Source: Crossiella sp. CA-258035 (GTDB taxonomy: Bacteria; Actinomycetota; Actinomycetes; Mycobacteriales; Pseudonocardiaceae). Taken from it: a stretch of DNA of 64,000 nucleotides. This document shows, piece by piece, positions 15,577 through 24,990 of the stretch. Numbering within the stretch: position 1 is the first letter of the stretch; each line of letters opens with the position of its first letter. A program made the translations under genes and the position numbers. The notes below the pieces were generated by a model that searched no databases, was not told where the DNA came from, and saw only the letters and a program-made list of their open reading frames with translations. Location of the stretch: contig NZ_CP116413.1 in assembly GCF_030064675.1 (NCBI RefSeq), positions 4,496,001 through 4,560,000 on the forward strand, written 5' to 3'.

Positions 15577-18090
15577 ATGACTAGCAGTGCGCAGGTGGCG
15601 GAGACCGAGCCGGGGGCGCGGATACCGGTGCTGGCCCCTCCGGTGCTCCGCCGGGAGCGGCTGGAGTCCATAGTGGACAAACATCTGCGGCCGGATGCCC
15701 CGCCGGTGTTGCTGGTGTGCGCCCCCGCGGGGACCGGGAAGACCACGCTGCTCGCCTCCTGGGCTGGGCGGCGGGTCCAGGAGGCCGGGACGCCCGTGGT
15801 GCGCTGGGCCACCATCACCGCGCGGGACAACGAACCACAGGTGCTGGCCGCCACCATCGACGCAGCGCTGAGCGGCCGTTCGGGCAGCGAACCGGCTCCG
15901 GTCTGCCTGGTGCTGGACGAGGTGCACGAACTGCTGGCGCCGCAGGCTTCGCGCGAGCTGGAGCGCTGGTTGCGCGGGCTGCCCGCGGGCCTGCGGGTGG
16001 TGCTGCTGGCCCGTTTCCCGCCTCCGCTCGGGCTGGCCCGGCTGAGGGTGGAGGGCCGGTTGCGCGAGATCGGCATGGCCGAGCTGGCTTTTACGGCCGA
16101 GGAGGGTGCCGCGCTGCTCACCGCCGCCGGGCAGGCGCCCACCTCGGGTGAGCTGGACCGGCTGATGCGGCACACCGAAGGCTGGGCGGCTGGGCTGCGG
16201 CTGGCCGCGATCGCCCGCACCGGCGAACCGGACTCGGCCGACCGGGTGCTCGCTGACTACCTGCGCAACGAGGTCCTCGCCACCGAAACCGCCCTCGTGC
16301 GGCAGTTGCTGACCGCGGTGTCGGTGTGCGAGGCGTTCACCGTCGAACTGGCCACCGCGCTGAGCGGACTGGAGCAGACCGGGCACCTGGTGGACCAGCT
16401 CCACCGCGTCCGCGGGCTGCTGCGCCAACCGGACGGCGCGGGCCACTGGTACCGCTGTCACCCGTTGCTGCGCCACCACCTGCACGCCGAACTGACCCGG
16501 ACGCGCCCGGAACAGGCTCTGGAGCTGCACCGGCGGGCCGCGGACTGGTTCCTGGCCGCGGGCGCCCGGATGCTCGCCCTGGAACACGCCGTGGCCGGAC
16601 GGCGGGTGGACCTGGCGGCCCGGCTGGTCGCCGAGGTCGGCGTGGCGGAGCTGCTGGCCGGGCGAGCCGAGGCGCTGGCCTCGGTGCTGACCAGGTTGCC
16701 CGAGCACGTGCTCGCCCGTCCGTCGGTGGCCCTGGTGGTCGCGGCGACCGCGCTGGCCGGCGGGGACACCGCCGCGGCCGAGGAGGCGCTGCGCCGGATC
16801 GGTCACTCCGGATTGCCGTTGCGCTCGCCCCGGCTGCGCGTGCTCAGCGCGGCGGTCCTGTTGTGGCGCGGCTACGCCACTGGAGCGGGTGCGAGCGCCG
16901 AACTGGTCGACATCGCCGCGGCGGACAGCGGTTGCCCGGAGGTCGACCTGCTCGTGCTGCTGGTCAGGGCCGGCTGGGCGCTGCGGCAGGGCGACCTGCT
17001 CGCGGCCCGGTCCGCGCTGGAGCGGGCGCACCGGCTGGCCGCGGCCGGGGAACGACGGGGCGGCCTGCTGCACGTGCTGGCCCAGCAGGCGATCGTGGCC
17101 GCGGTCGAGGGCGAGCTGGCCACCGCGCGGACGCTGGCCGGCGGCGCGGTCCGCCTCGCCGAGGAGCAGCAGTGGACCACCTCCGCGATCTGCGGCGCGG
17201 CGCGCCTGGTGCTCGCCGCCGAGGCGCAGCTACGGCTGGACACCGACACCGTCCGCGCGCACCTCACCGCCGCCGCCCCGGCCTGTGCCGGCGATTCGTT
17301 GCCGCGCTTGGCCATGGGCAGCTTGACCGCGGTGCTGCGCTTCGACACCGGCGCGGACCCGCACCGGGCACTGCTCGACCTGTGCGCGCTGTGGGCCGAC
17401 CACGACTGGCGAGAACTCTGCCCGCCCTGGCTGGCGGCGTGGTTCAGCCCGATGGCGGTGCGGATGGCGCTCCAGGTCGGCGAGCTGGACCGGGCCAGGC
17501 AGATCGCCGAGCACGGCACCCGGCTGCTGGGCTCCCGCGCCGAAGCCGGGTTGCTGCGCGCGATCATGCAGGCCCACCGCGGCAGGCTCAACCAGGCCCG
17601 GCGGTCGCTGGCCCCCGTGCTGGCCGGTCGCCAGCCCCCCGCGGCCGGGCACAACCTGGTGGAGGCCTGGCTGCTGGAAGCCGTGCTCGCCGACCGGATG
17701 CGCGCCGACCGGCACGCGCACCGGGCGCTGTGCCAGGCACTGGCCCTGGCCGGGCCCGGGGAACTGCTGCGGCCGTTCCGCAGCGCCGGTGCGCCGATCA
17801 GGGACCTGCTCGCCCGCAACCTCGGCCGCTACGGCCGGCTGGAACACTTCGCCGCCGCCGCGGCCGCGGCACCCGCGATCGAGCGGGCCGCGGTGACCGC
17901 CACGCTCACCAGCCGCGAGCTGGACCTGCTGGCCGAGTTGCCCTCGATGCGCACCGCCGAGGAGATCGCCGCCTCGCTCTACGTCTCGGTCAACACGGTC
18001 AAGACCCACCTGCGTGGCATCTACCGCAAGCTCGGCGTCAACCAGCGGCGGGACGCGGTGGTCGCGGCCCGCCGCTGCGGCCTGCTCTGA
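15577..18090 (+). CDS. MalT/LAL-type LuxR-family transcriptional regulator
   Basis: An 837-aa regulator with an N-terminal P-loop ATPase (APAGTGKTTLL, residues about 49-59; Walker B LVLDEVHEL), a long alpha-helical sensor repeat region and a C-terminal LuxR DNA-binding domain (LTSRELDLLAELPSMRTAEE…VSVNTVKTHLRGIYRKLGV). This is the MalT-like architecture, in which ATP and an inducer drive oligomerisation and promoter activation. ATG 15577 follows GGAGAAAGG. It is probably co-transcribed with the next two genes (30-nt gap, then an overlap). Target and inducer are unknown. Confidence 0.88.
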   Translation: MTSSAQVAETEPGARIPVLAPPVLRRERLESIVDKHLRPDAPPVLLVCAPAGTGKTTLLASWAGRRVQEAGTPVVRWATITARDNEPQVLAATIDAALSGRSGSEPAPVCLVLDEVHELLAPQASRELERWLRGLPAGLRVVLLARFPPPLGLARLRVEGRLREIGMAELAFTAEEGAALLTAAGQAPTSGELDRLMRHTEGWAAGLRLAAIARTGEPDSADRVLADYLRNEVLATETALVRQLLTAVSVCEAFTVELATALSGLEQTGHLVDQLHRVRGLLRQPDGAGHWYRCHPLLRHHLHAELTRTRPEQALELHRRAADWFLAAGARMLALEHAVAGRRVDLAARLVAEVGVAELLAGRAEALASVLTRLPEHVLARPSVALVVAATALAGGDTAAAEEALRRIGHSGLPLRSPRLRVLSAAVLLWRGYATGAGASAELVDIAAADSGCPEVDLLVLLVRAGWALRQGDLLAARSALERAHRLAAAGERRGGLLHVLAQQAIVAAVEGELATARTLAGGAVRLAEEQQWTTSAICGAARLVLAAEAQLRLDTDTVRAHLTAAAPACAGDSLPRLAMGSLTAVLRFDTGADPHRALLDLCALWADHDWRELCPPWLAAWFSPMAVRMALQVGELDRARQIAEHGTRLLGSRAEAGLLRAIMQAHRGRLNQARRSLAPVLAGRQPPAAGHNLVEAWLLEAVLADRMRADRHAHRALCQALALAGPGELLRPFRSAGAPIRDLLARNLGRYGRLEHFAAAAAAAPAIERAAVTATLTSRELDLLAELPSMRTAEEIAASLYVSVNTVKTHLRGIYRKLGVNQRRDAVVAARRCGLL

Positions 18091-18120
18091 CCTTCGAACC
18101 ACTTCCCGGGAGCAGAAACG

Positions 18121-19701
18121 ATGACAATTCCCCGTCAGCGCCGCGTTGTCCGTGTCCTTCCGCCCAGCCAGCAGCATCCGCCCGAGGTGATCGCGGCCGG
18201 CTCCGGCCGGGCCTGGGTGCTGCGGGATCCCGGAGGCGGCTGCTCCTGCCTCGCCGTCGAAGGCGACACCGGCCTGGTCCTGGTCAACAGCGGCGTCGAC
18301 GTCGCGCAGGGCCGGGCCATCGCGGCGACGCTGCCGCTGCTGTCGGCGAAACCGGTGTGCGCGGTGGTCTACCCGCGGTCGGCCATGCGGCACTGCCTGG
18401 GCACCGCCGCGATCGTGCCCCCGGCCGAGGTCAGCACCGGGGCGGTCGTGGTCGCGGGCCTGCCGGCCTGGGGCACGGAGGGGCTGACCGCCGCCTGGCC
18501 ACCACCGGCCGAGCCACTTGATCCCGGGCTCCCGCCGGTGCCGCCCAACCTCTTGGCACGCGGCGAACGTGGGCTCCGGGTGGGCGGCATCCACCTGCGG
18601 CTGCTCCCGGTCGACGAGCAGGCACTGGCGGTGCACCTGCCCGAGCACCGGCTGGTCTTCCTCGGTGAGCCCGGCCCGGAACCACTGCGCTGGGTCGCGG
18701 CGGTCGATGTGCTGCTCTCCGCGCGGATCGAGCACGTGCTGGGCACGCACCTCCCGCTGCTCTCCGGTGCCACGCGGGCCGAGGAGATGCTCACCCTGTG
18801 GCGGGACTCCGTGCAGCACCGGCACGACCAGGCGGTGCGCCGGAAGCTCGACGGCGCCCGGCCCGAGGACGCCGCCACGTCACTGCTGGACCTGGCTGAG
18901 TTCCCGGCCCTGCGGACCTGGCTGGGCCCGGCCCGGTCCACCTGCCAGGACGGACCTGTGCGCACGACCGCCGCGGCGGCCACCTCGGCCCGCCCGGCCC
19001 CGCGAATCGCGCGTGCCCAACGGGTTCTCCTGCTCGCCGGCGGCCGTGACCCGGTGCTGGCCGAGGCCGTCCGGCGTCTGGATGCCGCAGATCCGCAGGG
19101 GGCGGCGGAACTGGCCGCCGACCTGGTGCTGCTCGACCCGGCCGACGCCGAGGCCAGGAAGGTCTGGGGAGCGGCGCTGTGCGACCTGGCCGACGCCGAA
19201 GCCGATCCGGGGTGGCAACGGCGCTACCGCACCGCCGCGACCACCCTCGACGAGACCACCGACCCGACCGCGGCACCCCGCGAGATCGCGCGGCGACTAC
19301 GCGGCCGTCCGCCCGGCGCACTGCTGGAACTGCTGCGCTACCGCCTGGATCCCGCCCGAGTCACCGGCGGCCGGACCCGGCTGCGCTGCCGGATCACCGA
19401 CACCGCCGAGCACTTCGAGCTGGAACTGCGCAACAAGGTGCTGCTGGTGCGCAGATCACCCCCGGTCCGCCCGGCGGACGCCACCGTGGTGCTCGGCTCG
19501 GCCGCACTCGCGGAGTACGTGGCCGGCGCGGCCGACCTGCCAGACCTGCTGGTCCGGCACGAGGTGACCGTCGACGGCCGCCCCGAGGCCGCGGCCGCCT
19601 TCTTCGCCGCCTTCGACCGGGAGATCCGCGTGCCGGCTGACCCGGCCGCGGAACTGCCCGGTCCGAGGCGGGAACGAGACCGGCCGTGCGCGCCGCGCTG
19701 A
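18121..19701 (+). CDS. Alkylsulfatase-like protein with a dead metallo-beta-lactamase domain
   Basis: A 526-aa protein that follows the SdsA1/BDS1 layout: an MBL-fold N-terminal domain (GLVLVNSGVDVAQG), a helical dimerisation domain (LAEAVRRLDAADPQGAAELA, LLDPADAEARKVWGAAL) and a C-terminal SCP2-like domain (LRCRITDTAEHFELELRNKV). The zinc motif THxHxDH that should follow AVVY is replaced by AVVYPRSAMRHCLG, and the later PSHG-type motif by GTHLPLL. Metal binding is therefore almost certainly lost. It may serve as a regulatory or lipid-binding pseudoenzyme for the flanking regulators. Its stop lies inside the next gene. Confidence 0.7.
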   Translation: MTIPRQRRVVRVLPPSQQHPPEVIAAGSGRAWVLRDPGGGCSCLAVEGDTGLVLVNSGVDVAQGRAIAATLPLLSAKPVCAVVYPRSAMRHCLGTAAIVPPAEVSTGAVVVAGLPAWGTEGLTAAWPPPAEPLDPGLPPVPPNLLARGERGLRVGGIHLRLLPVDEQALAVHLPEHRLVFLGEPGPEPLRWVAAVDVLLSARIEHVLGTHLPLLSGATRAEEMLTLWRDSVQHRHDQAVRRKLDGARPEDAATSLLDLAEFPALRTWLGPARSTCQDGPVRTTAAAATSARPAPRIARAQRVLLLAGGRDPVLAEAVRRLDAADPQGAAELAADLVLLDPADAEARKVWGAALCDLADAEADPGWQRRYRTAATTLDETTDPTAAPREIARRLRGRPPGALLELLRYRLDPARVTGGRTRLRCRITDTAEHFELELRNKVLLVRRSPPVRPADATVVLGSAALAEYVAGAADLPDLLVRHEVTVDGRPEAAAAFFAAFDREIRVPADPAAELPGPRRERDRPCAPR

Positions 19702-20423
19702 CCGCTCCGCTCAACGCCGCCCTGACCGTCCTGGACGCGGAACTGCCGGACCTGCTCGGCTCGGCGGTGACCCTCCTGCGGCCGCACGGAGGTGGCGAGC
19801 AGCCCCGGCTGCTGGCCGCGCGCGGGATCGGGGCGGTGATGGACGAGCTCCAAGCCGGGCAGCAGGGCGGACCCGTGCCGGAGGCGGCCCGCTCGGGCAA
19901 GCCGGTGCTCAGCCCGGACCTGTGGGCCGACGAACGCTGGCTCCCACTGCGGCTGACCCGAGCCTGCTCGGCCTTCCCGCAGCACAGCCGCACACTGGGC
20001 GTCCTGATCGGGGTGGTCGCGATGCCCTGCCTGACCGACCACCGCAACCTCGTGGTCCTGTCGGTCTACCTGCGCCGCGTGCCGGACCCGGCGTTGCTGG
20101 CCGTGCTCGCCCGCTACGAGCGGCTGGTCACGGCCACCGTCGCGGTGATCTCCACCATGACGGGCACCGCACCAGGCTGCCGATGGGTGCTGGACGCGCT
20201 GACCGCACGCCTGGCCCTGGACCGGGCGACCGGGATCGTGATGGCGCTGTGCCGCAGCGGCCCGGCCGAAGCCGAGGCCCTGATCCGCGACGTGGCCGAC
20301 CGCGCCGGGCTGAAGCCGGCCGAACTGTCCGGGCAGCTCATCGGGCACGTGGCGGAGCGGACCGGCGACCAGGTCGCCGCGGAGCTGTGGTCCGCCCTGC
20401 TCCAGGAACACCGACCCGGCTGA
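19686..20423 (+). CDS. GAF-ANTAR RNA-binding regulator
   Basis: A 245-aa protein beginning at GTG 19686, 16 nt inside the preceding gene. The first 150 residues resemble a GAF sensor (LGVLIGVVAMPCLTDHRNLV). The C-terminal 65 residues form a helical ANTAR-like module (LALDRATGIVMALCRSGPAE followed by ALIRDVADRAGLKPAEL). ANTAR proteins act as transcription antiterminators by binding paired hairpins in leader RNA. The overlap implies translation coupled to the alkylsulfatase-like protein. No output-domain kinase is visible. Confidence 0.75.
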   Translation: MRAALTAPLNAALTVLDAELPDLLGSAVTLLRPHGGGEQPRLLAARGIGAVMDELQAGQQGGPVPEAARSGKPVLSPDLWADERWLPLRLTRACSAFPQHSRTLGVLIGVVAMPCLTDHRNLVVLSVYLRRVPDPALLAVLARYERLVTATVAVISTMTGTAPGCRWVLDALTARLALDRATGIVMALCRSGPAEAEALIRDVADRAGLKPAELSGQLIGHVAERTGDQVAAELWSALLQEHRPG

Positions 20424-20494
20424 CCACGGACCTCCGCCCCGCCCGGCGAGGGGCTCCGGCTCTGCTCACCCAGCGCGCCCGCGCCGTGGACCGT

Positions 20495-20526
20495 GGTCTG
20501 GTGGTCTGGTGGTCTGGTGGTCTGGT
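20495..20526. repeat. Tandem repeat (GGTCTGGT)x4
   Basis: Four perfect copies of the 8-bp unit GGTCTGGT lie between convergent genes, ending at the stop of the amidase gene. Such a tract can change length by slippage and shift the amidase C-terminus. Confidence 0.85.
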
Positions 20527-21944
20527 CAGGCTCGCGGTTGCGGGCGCGGATCGATGGGGGTGAGCGGTCCGGTGCTGGCCTCGATCGCTGCCGCGGCGTC
20601 CAGGCAGAGGTCTTCGCGGAAACGCGGTCCGATGATCTGCACCGCCTGCGGCAGTCCGCCCTCGATGCCGACGGGGACGGTGACGGCGGGCAGGCCCAGA
20701 AGGTTGACGGTCACACTGATGCGGATGCGGTCCGGCCAGTCCGCCTGCCAGCGCGGGTCGAGGTCGGCTCCGGTCTCGAATGCCGGCCGGGTGCAGACCG
20801 GCGCGAGGATCAGCGGAGCCTGTCGCATCCAGGTGTGCCAGGCCCGTGCGATGGCTGCCCGCTCCATCATCGGATCGAAGGCAGGGGTGCCCGCGGCCGC
20901 GGTCCAGGCGGGTTCGAACGTCTCCCAGAAGCGGGCGAACTCACCCGGAGCGACTGTGGCCACCGGAGGTTGGTGCTCGTGCACTCGGCCCCAGGCGGAC
21001 ATGATCTGGTGGTAGATCTCGCTGGCTCGCCCGAGCATGGGGGGCTGGCGCTCCTCGACGAGGTAGCCGGAGCCGGCGAGCACGCCCGCCGCCTTGCGCA
21101 GCGCGGCGGCCACCACTGGGTCAACCCGGCCTCCGGGGTCGGTGACGACCGAGACCCGCACCGGTGCCGGGGCAGCAGGACCTGCCAGTGGCACCGGTGC
21201 GTGCCACGGGTCGCCGCCTGATCGGCCGCACATGTGCGCGAACGCCAGCCGCAGGTCCGCCACGTGCCGGGCGAGCGGTCCGTGCACGGCCAGCAGTTGG
21301 AATGCGAACGGCGCCGGCTGTGGTTGCCCATGGCTGCCGCTGTGGGACACCCGGCCCAGGGATGGCTTCAGCGCTGCCACCCCACAGCAGGCCGCGGGCC
21401 AGCGCAGCGACCCGGCGCCGTCGTTGCCCAGGCCCAGCGGTGTCATGCCAGAGGCGACCGCGGCGGCGTCGCCGCCGCTGGAACCGCCGGGAGTGTGCCG
21501 GGCCGACCACGGGTTGCGGGTGGCTCCCCGGAGGGTGTTGGCGGTGTGCCAGCGCATCCCGAACTCGGGCATGTTGGTCCGGCCGACCGGAATCGCGCCC
21601 GCGGCGCGGAGCTCCCCGACAGGTGTCGCGTCGCCATGGGCTACCGCGTCCCGCAGTCCGGCGATGCCGAGGGTCGTCGCAGAGCCGGCCACATCGATGT
21701 TCTCCTTGACCGTCATCGGGACACCGCACAACGGCCCCGTCGGCTCACCCCGTCGCACCGCGGCGTCGGCCGCGTCCGCGGCCCGCAGCGCCGACTCGGT
21801 CAGTACCAGGGTGACCGCGTTGAGCACCGGGTTGACCTGGTCGATCCGCTCAAGGTGCGCGCGGGTGACCTCACGTGCGGATGCCTCTCGGGCCTGGATC
21901 AGCCGGGCCAGCTCACGTGCGCTCAACGCCCACAGTTGCGTCAC
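20526..21944 (-). CDS. Amidase-signature-family hydrolase
   Basis: A 472-aa amidase. The Ser-cisSer-Lys triad regions are visible: Lys in PMTVKENIDV, Ser in HTPGGSSGGDAAAVASG and the nucleophile region GNDGAGSLRWPAACCG (family consensus GsDxGGSIRxPA). The GTG start has GGGGAG upstream. It hydrolyses an amide or ester and resembles the GatA-like secondary-metabolite and catabolic amidases rather than true GatA, since no gatB/C is near. It is convergent with the ANTAR gene. Substrate unknown. Confidence 0.88.
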   Translation of the reverse strand: MTQLWALSARELARLIQAREASAREVTRAHLERIDQVNPVLNAVTLVLTESALRAADAADAAVRRGEPTGPLCGVPMTVKENIDVAGSATTLGIAGLRDAVAHGDATPVGELRAAGAIPVGRTNMPEFGMRWHTANTLRGATRNPWSARHTPGGSSGGDAAAVASGMTPLGLGNDGAGSLRWPAACCGVAALKPSLGRVSHSGSHGQPQPAPFAFQLLAVHGPLARHVADLRLAFAHMCGRSGGDPWHAPVPLAGPAAPAPVRVSVVTDPGGRVDPVVAAALRKAAGVLAGSGYLVEERQPPMLGRASEIYHQIMSAWGRVHEHQPPVATVAPGEFARFWETFEPAWTAAAGTPAFDPMMERAAIARAWHTWMRQAPLILAPVCTRPAFETGADLDPRWQADWPDRIRISVTVNLLGLPAVTVPVGIEGGLPQAVQIIGPRFREDLCLDAAAAIEASTGPLTPIDPRPQPRA

Positions 21945-22282
21945 CGCATTTCTCCCCTGCTTGGAATCGGTGGAGTAGCGGTGGGAAAACTAGGGCGAGA
22001 AACCGGGAAGAAACAGTCTTGTCTTCTGGGCCGGCGTCAGCCGCCCGCGAAGCCGGACCAGGGCAGATTGGTCGACGCGGAGGTGGTCGGCGGCGGTCCG
22101 GTGAGGCCAGGCGGCCTCGACGGCGCCAGCCACTCTCGGCCGCCCGGGACCGCCCGGACCGAGGCAAGGCCAGCCGCTGGGGCACGGCCAAGACGCCGAG
22201 CCGTCGATTCCGGTTGCCGGACCCGGTGACCGCCTCGTAGCGTCGGAGCCCCACAGGAGCACGACATTGCTCGGGACAGGCG
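21945..22282. promoter_or_regulatory. Divergent intergenic region amidase/STAND gene
   Basis: 338 bp between two divergent starts. I see no intact small gene; it should contain promoters for both neighbours, but no clear -35/-10 pair stands out in the GC-rich sequence. Confidence 0.4.
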
Positions 22283-24544
22283 ATGACCGTCCACCAGCAA
22301 GGCGACGAGGGCGCCGACAGCGGCGATGCCCGAGTGCCCCCAGGCCGTCAACTGCCTACGGCGGGGGAGTACGTCGACGTGCAGAACACGGTGGTCGCGG
22401 CGGTGCTCCCCGGCGTCGTGACGCAGGCCCACACGATCAACACCGTCAACATCCACCACCATCCTCCTGCCGAAGCGGTGCGGCCGGTGCCACGGCAGCT
22501 GCCCGCCACCTTGCCGGGGTTCGTCGGCCGCACCGCCGAGCTCGCCGCGCTCACCAGCGCCCTGGAGCAGCAGGCAGACGGCGGGACGGTGACGATCGCG
22601 GCCTTGACCGGTGCGGGCGGTATCGGCAAGACCTGCCTGGCTCTGCACTGGGCTCACCAGCACGCCCACCGCTTCCCCGACGGACAGCTGTTCGTGGACC
22701 TGCGCGGCTTCTCCCCACCAGGACAACCGATGCCCCCGGAAGCAGCGGTGCGCGGGTTTCTCGACGCACTTGGGGCCGATCCCGCCCGCATGCCCAGAGA
22801 CCTGCACGCCCAGGCCGCCCTCTACCGCAGCCTGGTGGCCGGTAAGCGAGTGCTGATCGTGCTGGACAACGCGGCCACGCTCGACCAGCTCAGGCCGCTG
22901 CTGCCCGGGACTTTCGGCTGCATGGTGGTGGTGACGAGCCGACTGCGCCTCACCGGGCTGGTCACCACCCACGGCGCCCACCCGATCCAGCCCGAGGTCC
23001 TCACCCCGGCCGAGGCGCACCACCTGCTCGCCACCCGCCTCGGGGCTGACCGGGTCCGCGCCGAACCGGACGCGGTGACCGGCCTGCTCGCCGCCTGCGG
23101 CGGGTTTCCTCTGGCCCTGGCCATCGTGGCCGGCCGCGCCCGCAGCTTCCCGCGCACACCGCTGGCGACCCTGGCCGCTGAGCTGCGCACTGCCGTCAGC
23201 GGGCTTGACGCCTTCGACAACATCGACCCGGCCACCAGCCTGCCCGCCGTCCTGTCCTGGTCCTACCGGGCACTGACTGCCTGGCAACGCGAGGCGTTCG
23301 GTTTGCTGGGCATCGCTCCAGGACCCGACATCGGCCTTGCTGCCGTGGCCAGCCTCACCGCCCAGCCGCCGGCACCCGCGCGACGGGTGTTGCGCGAACT
23401 GGAGGAGGTGTCCCTGCTCGAGCACGACGGACACGGCCGCTGGCGGATGCACGACCTCATCCGCGCCGACGCCACCGCCGCGGCCGAGCGAGATCTCACC
23501 GACGAGATCCGCGCAGCGGCGCTGCGCCGGGTGGTCGACTCCTACCTGCACACCGCCCACGCCGCCGACCGCCTGCTCAACCCCCACCGCCAGCCCACCA
23601 CGCCGGCCCCGGCCGCGGCCGGCAGCCACTGCCACGATCTCACCGACCACGCCGCGGCGCTGGCGTGGTTCGACGCCGAGCACACCAACCTGCTGGCCGC
23701 CCAGCGCGCGGCCGCCGACCACGGGTGGCACCGGGCCGTGGCGGACCTGGCGTGGACGCTGGTCAGCTACCACGACCGGCGGGGACACCTGCAGGACCGC
23801 ATCACCGCCTGGCAGGCGGTGCTGGCGATCCCGGCGCCGGTGCCCGCGGCGATGCGCATCCGCGCGCACCGGCACCTCGGGCGCGCCTACGCTGACCTGG
23901 GGCGTCCCGACGCGGCGATCGAACAGCTGCGCCGGGGCCTGGTCCTGGCGCAGGACTGCGGTGACCGCACCCAGGTGGCCCATTGCCACCGGGATCTAGG
24001 TTCGGCCTGGGGATCCCGGGGAGACAACCGCAAGGCATTGGCGTACGCCACCCAGGCGCTGGCGTTGTTCCGGGCACTCGGGTCACCGGTGTGGGAGGCC
24101 AATGCGCTGCACCAGGCGGCCCGGTACGCCGTCCACCTGGGCGAGCACGACACCGCCCGTGCCCACGGCCAGGCCGCCCTCGCCTTGCACCGCCGCCACG
24201 GCAATCCCGCCGGCACGGCGGCCGCGCTGGAAAGCCTCGGCGTGCTTGAGCACGTCAGCGGAAACCACGACCGGGCGGTTGAGCACTACGAGCAGGCCTT
24301 GGCGCTGCGCCGCGAACTCGGCGACAGCTACCGTTGCGCTGGCACTCTCGACCAGCTCGGTCAGTCCCTCGCCGCCCTGGGCAGGCACGAGCGGGCCCGT
24401 GCGGTGTGGCGGGAGGCGCTGGAGCTGTACCGGGAGCAGAACCGCGGCGGCGACAGCGAACGGGTGCAGCAGCGCCTGGACAACCTCGGCGCGTGCGATG
24501 ACAGCGGCGGTCATCCGACCCTGGATGAGGGAACCGTCCCGTAG
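22283..24544 (+). CDS. STAND NTPase with TPR repeats (AfsR-like without DNA-binding domain)
   Basis: A 753-aa signal-transduction ATPase. Residues 1-70 are a low-complexity head with YVDVQNTVVAAVLPGVVTQA and HTINTVNIHHHPP. The NB-ARC-like ATPase follows (GAGGIGKTCLAL, about residues 111-122; RVLIVLDNA; VVVTSRLRL; GFPLALAIV), then a winged-helix-like region (MHDLIRADA) and at least five TPR units (HLGRAYADLGRPDAAIEQLR and similar). There is no SARP DNA-binding domain, unlike AfsR. The head peptide resembles short beta-prone segments seen ahead of other actinomycete STAND proteins, possibly an adaptor motif. It may act in regulation or cell-suicide defence. Confidence 0.82.
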   Translation: MTVHQQGDEGADSGDARVPPGRQLPTAGEYVDVQNTVVAAVLPGVVTQAHTINTVNIHHHPPAEAVRPVPRQLPATLPGFVGRTAELAALTSALEQQADGGTVTIAALTGAGGIGKTCLALHWAHQHAHRFPDGQLFVDLRGFSPPGQPMPPEAAVRGFLDALGADPARMPRDLHAQAALYRSLVAGKRVLIVLDNAATLDQLRPLLPGTFGCMVVVTSRLRLTGLVTTHGAHPIQPEVLTPAEAHHLLATRLGADRVRAEPDAVTGLLAACGGFPLALAIVAGRARSFPRTPLATLAAELRTAVSGLDAFDNIDPATSLPAVLSWSYRALTAWQREAFGLLGIAPGPDIGLAAVASLTAQPPAPARRVLRELEEVSLLEHDGHGRWRMHDLIRADATAAAERDLTDEIRAAALRRVVDSYLHTAHAADRLLNPHRQPTTPAPAAAGSHCHDLTDHAAALAWFDAEHTNLLAAQRAAADHGWHRAVADLAWTLVSYHDRRGHLQDRITAWQAVLAIPAPVPAAMRIRAHRHLGRAYADLGRPDAAIEQLRRGLVLAQDCGDRTQVAHCHRDLGSAWGSRGDNRKALAYATQALALFRALGSPVWEANALHQAARYAVHLGEHDTARAHGQAALALHRRHGNPAGTAAALESLGVLEHVSGNHDRAVEHYEQALALRRELGDSYRCAGTLDQLGQSLAALGRHERARAVWREALELYREQNRGGDSERVQQRLDNLGACDDSGGHPTLDEGTVP

Positions 24545-24990
24545 GTGCTTCCGCAGCTGCCGAACGGGTCCGCGCCGGCGGGGACGTAGATGTGCCCGAC
24601 GGACTCGATATCCGTGGGGCAAAGGAGTGTCCGAGACCGAGTTGAACCACCTCCCCAACCTGATGTACGCCACTGACCTGCAGCTTCCTTGTGTCAGCGC
24701 CGCAGGTACCGACTCGAGGAACTCGTCCCGGAAACCTCGCCACATCACCGAACAGCAGCATTCGTCACGGCGAGGTGATAGCTACCGCGCAACGCGGTCA
24801 GCGCGTCATGGTTGCCGCGCCGACCGCGTGCTCGACGTGCATCCGCAGCTCCACCTCACTCACCAGGCACGTGCCGATCACCGCGACACAGGCCGGCCCG
24901 ACTACAACCGCACGGAGCTCACTTCCAGCGCCGCGGCCGACCGGTCACAGCCGACCGGATTCGTGTGCCACCCCGCAAGCGAGTTGGTGA
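24545..24990. other. Intergenic region with an att-like repeat
   Basis: 446 bp without a recognisable intact gene. It contains the 31-bp segment at 24607-24637 that recurs at 49192-49222 (see that entry). Confidence 0.4.
24607..24637 (+). repeat. Left copy of a 31-bp direct repeat (possible attachment site)
   Basis: GATATCCGTGGGGCAAAG continues into GAGTGTCCGAGAC and matches 49192-49222 at 28 of 31 positions in direct orientation. The right copy lies 16 bp after a serine recombinase gene. The reverse complement GTCTCGGACACTCC recalls the 3' end of a tRNA acceptor stem, a frequent integration target. Confidence 0.45.
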
